Shown piece after piece: positions 1-5,922 of a stretch of DNA of 6,328 nucleotides (positions are counted from its first letter, which is position 1; every line of letters begins with the position of its first letter). A program made the position numbers and the translations under genes. Origin of the DNA: Proteobacteria bacterium UBA1847 (GTDB taxonomy: Bacteria > Pseudomonadota > Gammaproteobacteria > Steroidobacterales > Woeseiaceae); the NCBI GenBank assembly GCA_002338605.1, contig DDIP01000434.1, positions 1-6,328 on the forward strand. The letters are read 5' to 3'. The notes under the pieces are model-generated. The model was given only the letters and a program-made list of their open reading frames with translations. It had not been told where the DNA came from and searched no databases.

Positions 1-566
1 CCGCTCCCCGCCGAATCGGCAAGTATGCGGCGCTCCGAAATATTGTAGACAAACAGTTCCGCAGAAATCTGATTGCCGCTTTCCGTGATTCTGGCCTGAT
101 CCGAAAATTCGATGGTGCCGTTCTTCACGTCATACTTGAGGCGGCCGGCTTCGGCGTAGGTCGCATCCGACGCATCAAGCCGCTTGAGTTCGAATGACGC
201 CGGGTTGCCCTTAACTGTCGCCAGGCTCAACACATTGCCTTCAAAGTGAAGAATCGCGGAATCGCATTTGATGTATCCGTTATTGACCGTGATCAGCACG
301 TTGCCATTGAACTGCCAGATTCGATTTTTTTGCTCACGGTTGTCGGCGCGCCCCTCATCAGCCTCGATCGAGGTGCCGCCTTGGGAAAATCGCAAGCCCG
401 TGTACACGATTGAGCCGGTTTCGCCATCGTAGTCGGCAGTTTCGGCGTTGATGTCCCAGGGTAGCCGACTCAGGTTAAGGTCAAGTTCCTGTCCGATGCC
501 GGGCACGGGCAACGTCAATGCGAGGACAGCGAAGAGGTAAACAGCGGACAGAGTTCGTATGTTCAT
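1..566 (-). CDS. lptA: LptA, periplasmic lipopolysaccharide transport protein (3' end cut by the window edge)
   Basis: LptA polymerises between LptC at the inner membrane and LptD at the outer membrane and forms the periplasmic bridge along which lipopolysaccharide slides. I translated it by hand from the ATG at 566-564. It gives 188 codons without a stop before the left edge. Residues 1 to about 25 form a signal peptide (short basic start, then a hydrophobic run VYLFAVLALTLP). The rest has the OstA/LptA pattern of repeated short beta strands, with segments such as SIEADEGRA (66-74), FNGNVLIT (86-93) and ISAELFVYNI (167-176). The E. coli protein is 185 residues long, so only the extreme C-terminus should be missing. 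The start lies one base after the lptC stop (TGA-A-ATG on the minus strand), which implies translational coupling. lptB would be expected next, beyond the edge. Identification rests on the motif pattern and on the position after lptC. Confidence 0.87.
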   Translation of the reverse strand, partial: MNIRTLSAVYLFAVLALTLPVPGIGQELDLNLSRLPWDINAETADYDGETGSIVYTGLRFSQGGTSIEADEGRADNREQKNRIWQFNGNVLITVNNGYIKCDSAILHFEGNVLSLATVKGNPASFELKRLDASDATYAEAGRLKYDVKNGTIEFSDQARITESGNQISAELFVYNISERRILADSAGS

Positions 567-567
567 T

Positions 568-1131
568 TCAGGGCGCGATCTTACCGCGAACATTGGCCTT
601 GAGTTGGATTCTGTCATCTTCCAGCGATGCTAGCATGCCCGTCGCCGTTACGCTGCGGGACCCAAACCGAATTTGCACTCGCCTGTCCGTCTCGGCGATA
701 TAGCGTTCCGGATTCAGCTCCAGGTACTGTGTTCGGATTTCGGTGTCGCCATCACCATCACCTGAGGCGTCGCTGTTGGTAATCTTGACATGACCGCGCA
801 ATGTAATCATAGGGTTGTCGGAGCTGAGGCTGGCATTGTCGGCATTCACGATCCACGGCACGTCGCTTGCCGGCGAATACCGAATTTGGACGTTGGAGAA
901 CTCAATCCGCTTGTCTTCCTGTTGCTCCGCTCGCTCTGCTTCGATTTCATAAAGCAGGCTGCCGTCCTTGCCCGTCCCCAGGATACGAGCGTTCTTCAGG
1001 TAGTAGCCGTGGTACATCGGGTCCGTCGGGAATGCGTCAACGTCCGATGAGACGTTCGAGCGTGCCAGGTACCAGCTGCCGATGGCAGCCAGTGAAAGGA
1101 TAATTATGATCGTTGGTGCCCTAGAGCTCAT
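568..1131 (-). CDS. lptC: LptC, inner-membrane-anchored lipopolysaccharide transport protein
   Basis: LptC is the bitopic subunit of the LptBFGC transporter; it receives lipopolysaccharide from LptF and passes it to LptA. The 187-residue product is close to the 191 residues of the E. coli protein. It has one N-terminal membrane segment at about residues 8-23 (TIIIILSLAAIGSWYLA with neighbours) and no cleavage site, followed by a periplasmic domain of short beta strands, including the family-typical stretch GYYLKNARILG (42-52), then YEIEAERAEQ (61-70) and NADNASL (96-102). An acidic Asp-Gly run at about 121-130 (SDASGDGDGD) looks like a surface loop between strands. The ATG overlaps the kdsC stop codon by one base (TAATG), and lptA follows one base after its own stop. 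Both the family and the gene order support the call. Confidence 0.93.
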   Translation of the reverse strand: MSSRAPTIIIILSLAAIGSWYLARSNVSSDVDAFPTDPMYHGYYLKNARILGTGKDGSLLYEIEAERAEQQEDKRIEFSNVQIRYSPASDVPWIVNADNASLSSDNPMITLRGHVKITNSDASGDGDGDTEIRTQYLELNPERYIAETDRRVQIRFGSRSVTATGMLASLEDDRIQLKANVRGKIAP

Positions 1132-1625
1132 TAACTGTGCTGACCCTTCGCACCCAGCACAAGTTCACAAACCTCGCGAACTGCGCCGAAACCACCACTG
1201 GCGACGGTCGTGTGTGCACAGTATTCACGTACGGCCGGTACGGCGTTGGCGACAGCTATCGGGCAGCCAACATGACGCAGCAAGGGCAGGTCGGGGACAT
1301 CGTCGCCGACATAGGCGCAATCTTCCCTGGGGATGCCGAGTTCGGCGATGATCTCGCCCAGGGCCGCGACCTTGTCAGCACAGCCCTGTACGACATGGTG
1401 AACCTTGAGTTCCGCCATACGCCGAGCGACTGCACCGGACGAGCGCCCGCTGATCACCGCGACGACAACGCCTGACTTGATTAGCTGGCGAATACCGAAG
1501 CCGTCCTGTGTATGAAAGGCTTTCGACTCGATGCCATCATCCGACAGGTAGAACCGCCCATCGGTAAAAACACCATCGATATCGAACGCAACCAGGCGAA
1601 CCCTGCCGAGTGCTGTCGGGTTCAT
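1131..1625 (-). CDS. kdsC: KdsC, 3-deoxy-D-manno-octulosonate 8-phosphate phosphatase
   Basis: KdsC hydrolyses Kdo 8-phosphate to Kdo and phosphate in the cytoplasm, the last step before CMP activation for the lipopolysaccharide inner core. It belongs to the C0 HAD superfamily and has no cap domain. All HAD motifs are visible: motif I FDIDGVFTDG with nucleophile D15 and acid D17, motif II ISGR (58-61), motif III lysine K85 in CADKVAAL, and motif IV YVGDDVPDLPLL with D108, D109 and D112. The C-terminal GGFGAVREVCELVL (144-157) matches the tail that reaches into a neighbouring subunit in the tetramer. It has 164 residues against 188 in E. coli, mainly because the N-terminus is shorter. The ATG sits in an ATGA overlap with the kdsD stop, and a GAGGG Shine-Dalgarno lies 6 bases upstream (plus-strand 1632-1636). 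Confidence 0.96.
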   Translation of the reverse strand: MNPTALGRVRLVAFDIDGVFTDGRFYLSDDGIESKAFHTQDGFGIRQLIKSGVVVAVISGRSSGAVARRMAELKVHHVVQGCADKVAALGEIIAELGIPREDCAYVGDDVPDLPLLRHVGCPIAVANAVPAVREYCAHTTVASGGFGAVREVCELVLGAKGQHS

Positions 1626-2605
1626 CGCAGACCCTCGCGGAACAGGTCATGAATATTCAGCGCGCCGACTAACTTGTTGTTATCGTCCGCCACCAGCAAT
1701 GACGTAATCTTGTTTTCTTCAAGGATGTGCATCGCTTCTGCCGCCAAAACATCTGCCGTTGTCGTCTTGCAGTTGCTGTGCATCACGTCACCAATGATCG
1801 TTGAATGGATGTCGGCGCCGGCATCCAGGGTGCGACGCAAATCGCCGTCGGTGTAAATCCCCTTGATGGTCTGGGTTTCATCGACGATCGCCGTCATGCC
1901 GAGCCCCTTGTCAGTCATTTCCATCAAGCCATCGCGCAAGGTCACGCTGGCCAATACCGAGGGAATACGGTCGCCCGTCCGCATTACATCGGATACGCGC
2001 AACAAGAGCCGCTTGCCCAGGCTGCCGCTCGGGTGAGATCGTGCGAAATCATCGGCGGTAAATCCTCGACTCTTGAGCAATGCGACCGCGAGTGCATCGC
2101 CCATGGCGAGCATTGCTGTGGTGCTGGCCGTTGGCGCAAGATTCAAGGGACAGGCCTCCTCGGCAACGCTGATATCCAGATGCACATCCGCTGCTTTTGC
2201 CATTGTCGATGCCGGGTTGCCCGTAATTGCCAGCAGCCTGGCACCGATGCGCTTTACGACGGGCAGGATCGTAACGACTTCCGTTGTCTCACCGGAGTAG
2301 GAGACGGCCAAAAGCAAGTCCTGGCTCGTGATCATGCCGAGGTCACCGTGACTGGCTTCGGCGGGGTGCATGAAAAATGCAGGCGTCCCGGTCGATGCGA
2401 GCGTTGCCGCAATCTTGTTGCTGACGTGACCGGATTTGCCCATGCCGCTAACAACCACCCGTCCCGGCGTTGCCAGGCACAGTTCACAGGCAGCGATAAA
2501 GTCGTCGCCGAGTCGCGCACGCAGGGCGTCAACAGCTCGTGCTTCGATCGCCAGTACTTCACTGGCCAGCTCAATGAGTTCGTCGTTCTTCAGCTTGTCA
2601 GGCAA
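1622..2605 (-). CDS. kdsD: KdsD, D-arabinose 5-phosphate isomerase (SIS plus two CBS domains)
   Basis: KdsD converts D-ribulose 5-phosphate to D-arabinose 5-phosphate, the first committed precursor of Kdo. The product has 327 residues (328 in E. coli). A SIS domain spans about residues 35-180 with GMGKSGH (54-60) and HPAEASHGDLGM (80-91). Two CBS domains follow, at about 205-265 and 272-327. The four residues important for catalysis in E. coli (K59, E111, E152, H193) fall at K57, E109, E150 and H191 with a constant offset of two. The start is a TTG at 2605-2603. No ATG is available upstream before an in-frame stop, the first internal Met (55) lies inside the SIS core, and GAGGG stands 6 bases before the TTG. 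It lies 32 bases after yrbG and overlaps kdsC by four bases. Confidence 0.97.
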   Translation of the reverse strand: MPDKLKNDELIELASEVLAIEARAVDALRARLGDDFIAACELCLATPGRVVVSGMGKSGHVSNKIAATLASTGTPAFFMHPAEASHGDLGMITSQDLLLAVSYSGETTEVVTILPVVKRIGARLLAITGNPASTMAKAADVHLDISVAEEACPLNLAPTASTTAMLAMGDALAVALLKSRGFTADDFARSHPSGSLGKRLLLRVSDVMRTGDRIPSVLASVTLRDGLMEMTDKGLGMTAIVDETQTIKGIYTDGDLRRTLDAGADIHSTIIGDVMHSNCKTTTADVLAAEAMHILEENKITSLLVADDNNKLVGALNIHDLFREGLR

Positions 2606-2616
2606 GGATAGCCCTC
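2606..2616 (-). promoter_or_regulatory. Shine-Dalgarno that fixes the TTG start of kdsD
   Basis: On the minus strand the sequence reads GAGGG (plus-strand CCCTC at 2612-2616), then six bases, then TTG. It is the only well-spaced ribosome binding site near the 5' end of kdsD and supports a TTG start, since no ATG is available in frame. Confidence 0.7.
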
Positions 2617-2637
2617 GGAATGGAATCTGACCCTATT

Positions 2638-3618
2638 CTATATGTTTTGCGCCACGACATAGCCGCTGTATGAGACGTAGGCAATCATCAGGGCGACACC
2701 TTCAAGGCGCGACAATTGTGCCTTGCCGTCGTAGTCGTAGGTCATGGCGAACAACACCAGCGTGAATGCGACCATGACAAAGATATGCAGGGAAAGAACA
2801 CTGGGCGCGAGTGCAGCCGGCTGTATCGCCGCGGCGATACCGATGACGGCCAATAGATTGAAAATATTTGAGCCGACGATGTTGCCTATCGCAAGACCGT
2901 ATTCGCCTTTCAGGGCACTGACGAGTGAAACGGCGAGCTCGGGTACGCTGGTACCGAAGGCGACCAGCGTGATGCCAATCACAATTTCACTGACGCCAAG
3001 TTTCTTCGCGATGCCGATCGAGCCGTCGACCAGCCACTCGGCACCAATCAGCAGGGCAACCAGCCCGACCGCGAGCCAGATCAGCGCTGCCTTCATGCTG
3101 ACATTGTCCGGAATTTCGGCCTCGAAGTCCGTTTTCAGCGTGTCGTTGTCGGAGGACCGAATACCCAGGCGAGCCAGCCAGATCATGACGATGACGAGAC
3201 CGGTCAGCATGACCAGCCCATCAACACGGCTCAGATAAGAATCGAGGAACAGGGAAACCGTGAGCAACGTGACGGCCAGCAGCGCCGGCATCTCGCGCCT
3301 CAAGGTTGCCGACTCAAGTGGAATAGGGCGTATCGTGGCGGTTAGTCCCAGCACAAGACCAATGTTGACAATATTCGACCCAATCGCGTTGCCGAATGCG
3401 AGCGTCGGCTCGCCTTGCAGCGCGGCCACTATCGACACCAGGATTTCCGGAGCCGACGTCGCAAAGGCGACGACGGTGAGGCCAATCAGCAGCGGCGCGA
3501 CCCCAAAATTGCGTGCCGTCGAGGCTGCCCCGTGCACGAAACGATCGGCACCCCAGATCAGGAGCGAGAGCCCTGCAATGACGGAAATGATATTTGAAAC
3601 GAAGCTTTCGCCGAACAT
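2638..3618 (-). CDS. yrbG: YrbG-like calcium/sodium antiporter (CaCA superfamily)
   Basis: This is an inner-membrane exchanger of the K+-dependent Na+/Ca2+ type; E. coli YrbG is the family reference, but its physiological substrate is not firmly known. The product has 326 residues (325 in E. coli) and about ten hydrophobic segments. Two inverted alpha repeats are plain: GLTVVAFATSAPEILVS (46-62) with E58, and GITLVAFGTSVPELAVS (215-231) with E227. Each is followed by a matching helix, GNAIGSNIVNIG (77-88) and GNIVGSNIFNLL (245-256). The two Pro-Glu pairs supply the ion-binding acids. The frame stays open up to a TTG at 3702, but I chose the ATG at 3618 because the extra 28 residues are not membrane-like and do not fit the family. 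The ATG has only a weak Shine-Dalgarno. It stands first in the kds-lpt operon, 32 bases before kdsD. Confidence 0.95.
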   Translation of the reverse strand: MFGESFVSNIISVIAGLSLLIWGADRFVHGAASTARNFGVAPLLIGLTVVAFATSAPEILVSIVAALQGEPTLAFGNAIGSNIVNIGLVLGLTATIRPIPLESATLRREMPALLAVTLLTVSLFLDSYLSRVDGLVMLTGLVIVMIWLARLGIRSSDNDTLKTDFEAEIPDNVSMKAALIWLAVGLVALLIGAEWLVDGSIGIAKKLGVSEIVIGITLVAFGTSVPELAVSLVSALKGEYGLAIGNIVGSNIFNLLAVIGIAAAIQPAALAPSVLSLHIFVMVAFTLVLFAMTYDYDGKAQLSRLEGVALMIAYVSYSGYVVAQNI

Positions 3619-3690
3619 GGATACCGTATCTATTATTTTGCCGCGGGTGACAAGAGGGTTCTGGAATCCGGCCAGCCTATGCGGGCCGCA

Positions 3691-3711
3691 TATAATACAC
3701 AATGATTATCA
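3691..3711. promoter_or_regulatory. Candidate divergent promoter core with a Fur-box-like sequence between yrbG and ibaG
   Basis: A perfect TATAAT lies at 3691-3696 on the plus strand, about 115 bases before ibaG. On the minus strand the overlapping bases read TATTAT (3692-3697), 5 of 6 to the -10 consensus and about 75 bases before yrbG. No good -35 hexamer is visible for either direction. Directly adjoining, 3697-3711 (ACACAATGATTATCA) matches 12 of 15 positions of the 7-1-7 Fur consensus TGATAATGATTATCA. A short inverted repeat AATGAT (3701-3706) / ATCATT (3728-3733) also falls here. Promoter function and Fur binding are inferences; AT-rich chance matches are possible. Confidence 0.35.
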
Positions 3712-3789
3712 GCCATTGGGAAGCAGTATCATTTGCTTTACACTCTCTGCCTCATTACGTGCTCGCCCGAATAAAAGGCCAGCAGAACC

Positions 3790-3795
3790 AGGTGA
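3790..3795 (+). promoter_or_regulatory. Shine-Dalgarno of ibaG
   Basis: AGGTGA stands nine bases before the ATG at 3805, a good match to the 3' end of 16S rRNA, and supports this start. Confidence 0.65.
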
Positions 3796-3804
3796 CGTGA
3801 ATTT

Positions 3805-4056
3805 ATGGATGTTGGGGAAATAAAGCCACTGATTGAGGCTGGCTTCGACAATGCGATTGTCAGGGTGGCCAGTGACGACAACACGCACTTTTCTGCGCTC
3901 GTGGTGGCGACGGAGTTTGACGGCAAACGCCAGCTTGCACGGCATCAGCTGGTATACAACACGCTCGGCGCACTTGTCGGCAATGAGATTCATGCACTCT
4001 CGATTACAGCGCTGACGCCGGACGAGTGGCACCAGCGAGGGAACAGTTCCGACTAG
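3805..4056 (+). CDS. ibaG: IbaG, BolA-family protein (YrbA type)
   Basis: BolA-family proteins bind monothiol glutaredoxins and take part in iron-sulphur trafficking and envelope stress; IbaG is the acid-induced paralogue encoded near murA in E. coli. The product has 83 residues (84 in E. coli). It follows the IbaG pattern: EIKPLIEAGF (5-14), a strand with DDNTHFSALVV (24-34) that includes the histidine seen in E. coli GDGSHFQ, FDGKRQLARHQLVYNTLG (38-55) matching the E. coli FDG...QQTVYGPL segment, and IHALSITALTPDEW (62-75) close to E. coli IHAVSIKAYTPAEW. It is divergent from yrbG, which E. coli also shows, but the mla genes and murA that normally accompany ibaG are absent here. Its TAG stop is nested with that of the convergent degS gene. 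Confidence 0.93.
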   Translation: MDVGEIKPLIEAGFDNAIVRVASDDNTHFSALVVATEFDGKRQLARHQLVYNTLGALVGNEIHALSITALTPDEWHQRGNSSD

Positions 4057-5123
4057 CGCGGTTCGTCCGGTCTCTCGACCGCAGTGACGGTTGTCTCGAA
4101 TCGCTGGCCGTCGCGCAAGCCCGTTACCGCGACCGTATCGCCGGGCCGAGTACTTGCCGAGATCAGCAGGGCCTGGCGCTGCGAAAAAACCGGCTGCCCG
4201 TTCATTTCCAGGATAATGTCGCCAACCCGGAGCCCGGCCGCCTCCGCCGGGCCGTCGACGTAGACATCAGTGAGCAGGATGCCGTTGCCGCTCTCGATAC
4301 CCATTGCGGCGCGCTCAGAGTTTGTCAAGTCGTCCGGCAATAGCCCCATGTAGCCGCGTACCACCCGGCCATTGCGCTTGATCTGGTCAACCACGCCACG
4401 GACAAGATCGACGGGAATTGCGAAACCGATGCCTTCAGTGCCCGGATCCTGCGCCAGCACCGCGGTGTTGATGCCAACCAGCTCGCCCTGGCTATTGATC
4501 AGCGCGCCACCGGAATTGCCGGCGTTGATGGCCGCGTCTGTCTGAATGAAGTTCTCAAAGGTCACCAGGTTGAGCAATCCGCGGCCGGTGGCGCTGACGA
4601 TGCCCTGGGTTACCGAGGTCGTCAGCCCATACGGGTTGCCAATGGCCAGTACGACGTCGCCAATCCGCAAATTGTCGGAACGGCCGATCGAAATTGCCGG
4701 CAGTGTGCCAAGGTCGACCTTCAGGAGCGCGAGATCGGTTTCGGCATCGACACCCACGGTGACCGGTTCCGTGATTCGGCCGTCGCCGAGCTGCACCCGT
4801 ATTTCGGCGGCGGTGGCAACGACATGGTAATTGGTCACCAGGTAGCCCTCCGGATCGATGATGACCGCGGATGCGAAACTCGTCTCAACCCGGAATCTCG
4901 CCCGGGAGCCCTCGGAATTCTCGTCCTGGACCAGGCGCTTGGTGTAGATGTTGGCGACGGAAGGGGAGCTCAGATCGACTGCATCGGCATAGCTCGCAGG
5001 GGGTTTTTCCGCAGAAACGCCGGGCATCAGATCGGGACGTACGAGCACGACGACAAAGGCGACCGCCAGGCCAACGACGATCGACTGCAACAAGAATAAG
5101 AGCGCTGACTTCAGATTGGTCAC
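4053..5123 (-). CDS. degS: DegS-like HtrA-family serine endoprotease, membrane anchored, one PDZ domain
   Basis: DegS proteases are held in the inner membrane facing the periplasm. When the PDZ domain binds the C-termini of misfolded outer-membrane proteins, they cut the anti-sigma factor RseA and release sigma-E. The product has 356 residues (355 in E. coli). An uncleaved membrane segment spans about 6-28, the trypsin-like domain about 55-250, and a single PDZ about 255-350, which separates it from DegP and DegQ with two PDZ domains. The triad is H100 (NYHV), D130 (ETDLALLK) and S204 (GNSGGAL). R181 and D126 occupy the positions of R178 and D122, the allosteric residues of E. coli DegS. Oddly, the family motif GSG before the catalytic histidine reads ASA (84-86). 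The start is GTG at 5123 with AAGGA six bases upstream; no ATG is available. The 3' end overlaps ibaG by four bases. That it cuts an RseA homologue here is inferred from the family. Confidence 0.9.
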   Translation of the reverse strand: MTNLKSALLFLLQSIVVGLAVAFVVVLVRPDLMPGVSAEKPPASYADAVDLSSPSVANIYTKRLVQDENSEGSRARFRVETSFASAVIIDPEGYLVTNYHVVATAAEIRVQLGDGRITEPVTVGVDAETDLALLKVDLGTLPAISIGRSDNLRIGDVVLAIGNPYGLTTSVTQGIVSATGRGLLNLVTFENFIQTDAAINAGNSGGALINSQGELVGINTAVLAQDPGTEGIGFAIPVDLVRGVVDQIKRNGRVVRGYMGLLPDDLTNSERAAMGIESGNGILLTDVYVDGPAEAAGLRVGDIILEMNGQPVFSQRQALLISASTRPGDTVAVTGLRDGQRFETTVTAVERPDEPR

Positions 5124-5134
5124 GCGATGTCCTT
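5124..5134 (-). promoter_or_regulatory. Shine-Dalgarno that fixes the GTG start of degS
   Basis: The minus strand reads AAGGA (plus-strand TCCTT at 5130-5134), six bases, then GTG at 5123-5121. The spacing is ideal and there is no nearby in-frame ATG, so the GTG start is preferred. Confidence 0.7.
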
Positions 5135-5163
5135 GTATTCCTCTGCTGGCTCTTGATAGCGGC

Positions 5164-5193
5164 TAGCCAATTTCGATACGCCCCGTGTATAAT
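5164..5193 (+). promoter_or_regulatory. Probable promoter of the petAB operon
   Basis: A perfect -10 hexamer TATAAT lies at 5188-5193, in the context GTATAATGCGCC that is frequent in gammaproteobacterial promoters. Eighteen bases upstream is TAGCCA (5164-5169), 4 of 6 to the -35 consensus. Transcription would start near 5200 and leave a leader of about 135 bases before petA. The other strand of the 5124-5334 gap must hold the degS promoter; the only candidate I see is a TTTACA (5 of 6 to -35; plus-strand 5293-5298) without a convincing -10. Confidence 0.5.
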
Positions 5194-5213
5194 GCGCCGT
5201 GGTTCCGCATCGA

Positions 5214-5223
5214 GCCCCGGGGC
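5214..5223. repeat. Perfect 10-bp palindrome in the petA leader
   Basis: GCCCCGGGGC is a perfect GC-only palindrome about 15-25 bases after the proposed petA transcription start. It has no loop and no following T run, so it is not a standard terminator. It could be an operator half-site or simple chance in GC-rich DNA. I see no other element in the leader up to the GGGAG ribosome binding site at 5324-5328. Confidence 0.3.
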
Positions 5224-5334
5224 AATCGTCATCCTGACGCCAAACCGAGTCTGCTGCAAATCTACCAGTATCAATATTAAGCAACAAAGCGCTGTAAATC
5301 AGGCCGTCGAAAGAACGGCGTATGGGAGTGCCCG

Positions 5335-5922
5335 ATGAACGAAGACGACCTTGATCGAAATAGGCGTCATTTTCTTACGATTGCGACAGCTGTCACTGGC
5401 CTGGCCGGTGCCGGTCTCGCCGCAATTCCGTTTCTTTCCTCGCTGAAGCCCAGTGCACGGGCGCAAGCCCTCGGCGCGCCGGTGGAAGTACCAATAGGCT
5501 CATTGCAGCCTGGCGAGATGGTCCGAGTGCTATGGCGCGGCAAACTGGTGTTCGTATTGCGTCGCACCCAGAACATGCTCGCGCTGCTGCAGGATCATGA
5601 CGACAACCTGCGGGACCCGAACTCGGACGTGGTCGAGCAGCAGCCGGCGTATGCGGCCAATCCCACGCGCTCGGTCAAACCGGAGTACCTGGTCGTCGAG
5701 GGCTCCTGCACGCACCTGGGTTGTGCACCGCTTGAGGATTTTCCCGTGCGACCGGCCGAAGGCTGGGACGGCGGATTCTTCTGCCCGTGCCACGGCTCGA
5801 AATTTGACCTTGCGGGGCGGGTTTACAAGGGTGTACCGGCGCCGACCAACTTGCGGGTTCCTCCGTACCGCTTTGTCAGGGATGACCTGATTTTGATAGG
5901 TCAGGACACAGGAGCAGCGTAA
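5335..5922 (+). CDS. petA: PetA, Rieske iron-sulphur subunit of the cytochrome bc1 complex
   Basis: The Rieske protein takes one electron from ubiquinol at the Qo site of complex III and passes it to cytochrome c1. The product has 195 residues. The N-terminus carries a twin-arginine motif NRRHFL (9-14) and a single hydrophobic anchor (about 16-34), as expected for Tat-dependent insertion with the domain outside. The [2Fe-2S] ligands are C125 and H127 in CTHLGC, and C150 and H153 in [10 protein letters not shown]130 and C152 form the stabilising disulphide. The proline loop appears as [13 protein letters not shown] (166-178). The insertion between the anchor and the first cluster motif, rich in Asp and Asn (about 87-98), is usual for proteobacterial members. 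GGGAG stands six bases before the ATG. petB begins inside the stop codon (TAATG). The gene is divergent from degS. Confidence 0.98.
   Translation: MNEDDLDRNRRHFLTIATAVTGLAGAGLAAIPFLSSLKPSARAQALGAPVEVPIGSLQPGEMVRVLWRGKLVFVLRRTQNMLALLQDHDDNLRDPNSDVVEQQPAYAANPTRSVKPEYLVVEGSCTHLGCAPLEDFPVRPAEGWDGGFFCPCHGSKFDLAGRVYKGVPAPTNLRVPPYRFVRDDLILIGQDTGAA

Noticed and set aside
483..489. A minus-strand GGAACTT, the sigma-E -35 consensus, inside lptA
   Set aside because: It encodes Gln-Glu-Leu in the mature LptA start and no sigma-E -10 element lies 16-17 bases downstream; chance is the simplest explanation.
1805..2611. A 268-residue open frame on the plus strand opposite kdsD
   Set aside because: It is a shadow of kdsD in a GC-rich gene. 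Its protein is rich in Cys, His and Arg and resembles no family, while the minus strand encodes a full KdsD with all catalytic residues.
3619..3702. An N-terminal extension of 28 residues on the Na+/Ca2+ exchanger from a TTG at 3702
   Set aside because: The TTG overlaps the candidate promoter, has no Shine-Dalgarno, and the added residues are not membrane-like. Starting at 3618 gives 326 residues, almost the same as E. coli YrbG.
3709..4032. A 107-residue open frame on the minus strand opposite ibaG
   Set aside because: It lies antisense to a well-supported IbaG gene, is rich in Arg and His, and shows no family pattern, signal or ribosome binding site.
4074..4096. A possible hairpin terminator just after ibaG (ACCG...CGGT with flanking pairs)
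   Set aside because: The stem is only four to six pairs with a wobble, there is no T run after it, and it lies inside the degS coding region.
4885..5274. An alternative minus-strand frame of 129 residues spanning the degS start and upstream gap
   Set aside because: It is out of frame with the protease, Arg-rich and without recognisable pattern. I also considered a frameshifted longer DegS N-terminus, but the GTG start already gives the full family length with its membrane anchor.
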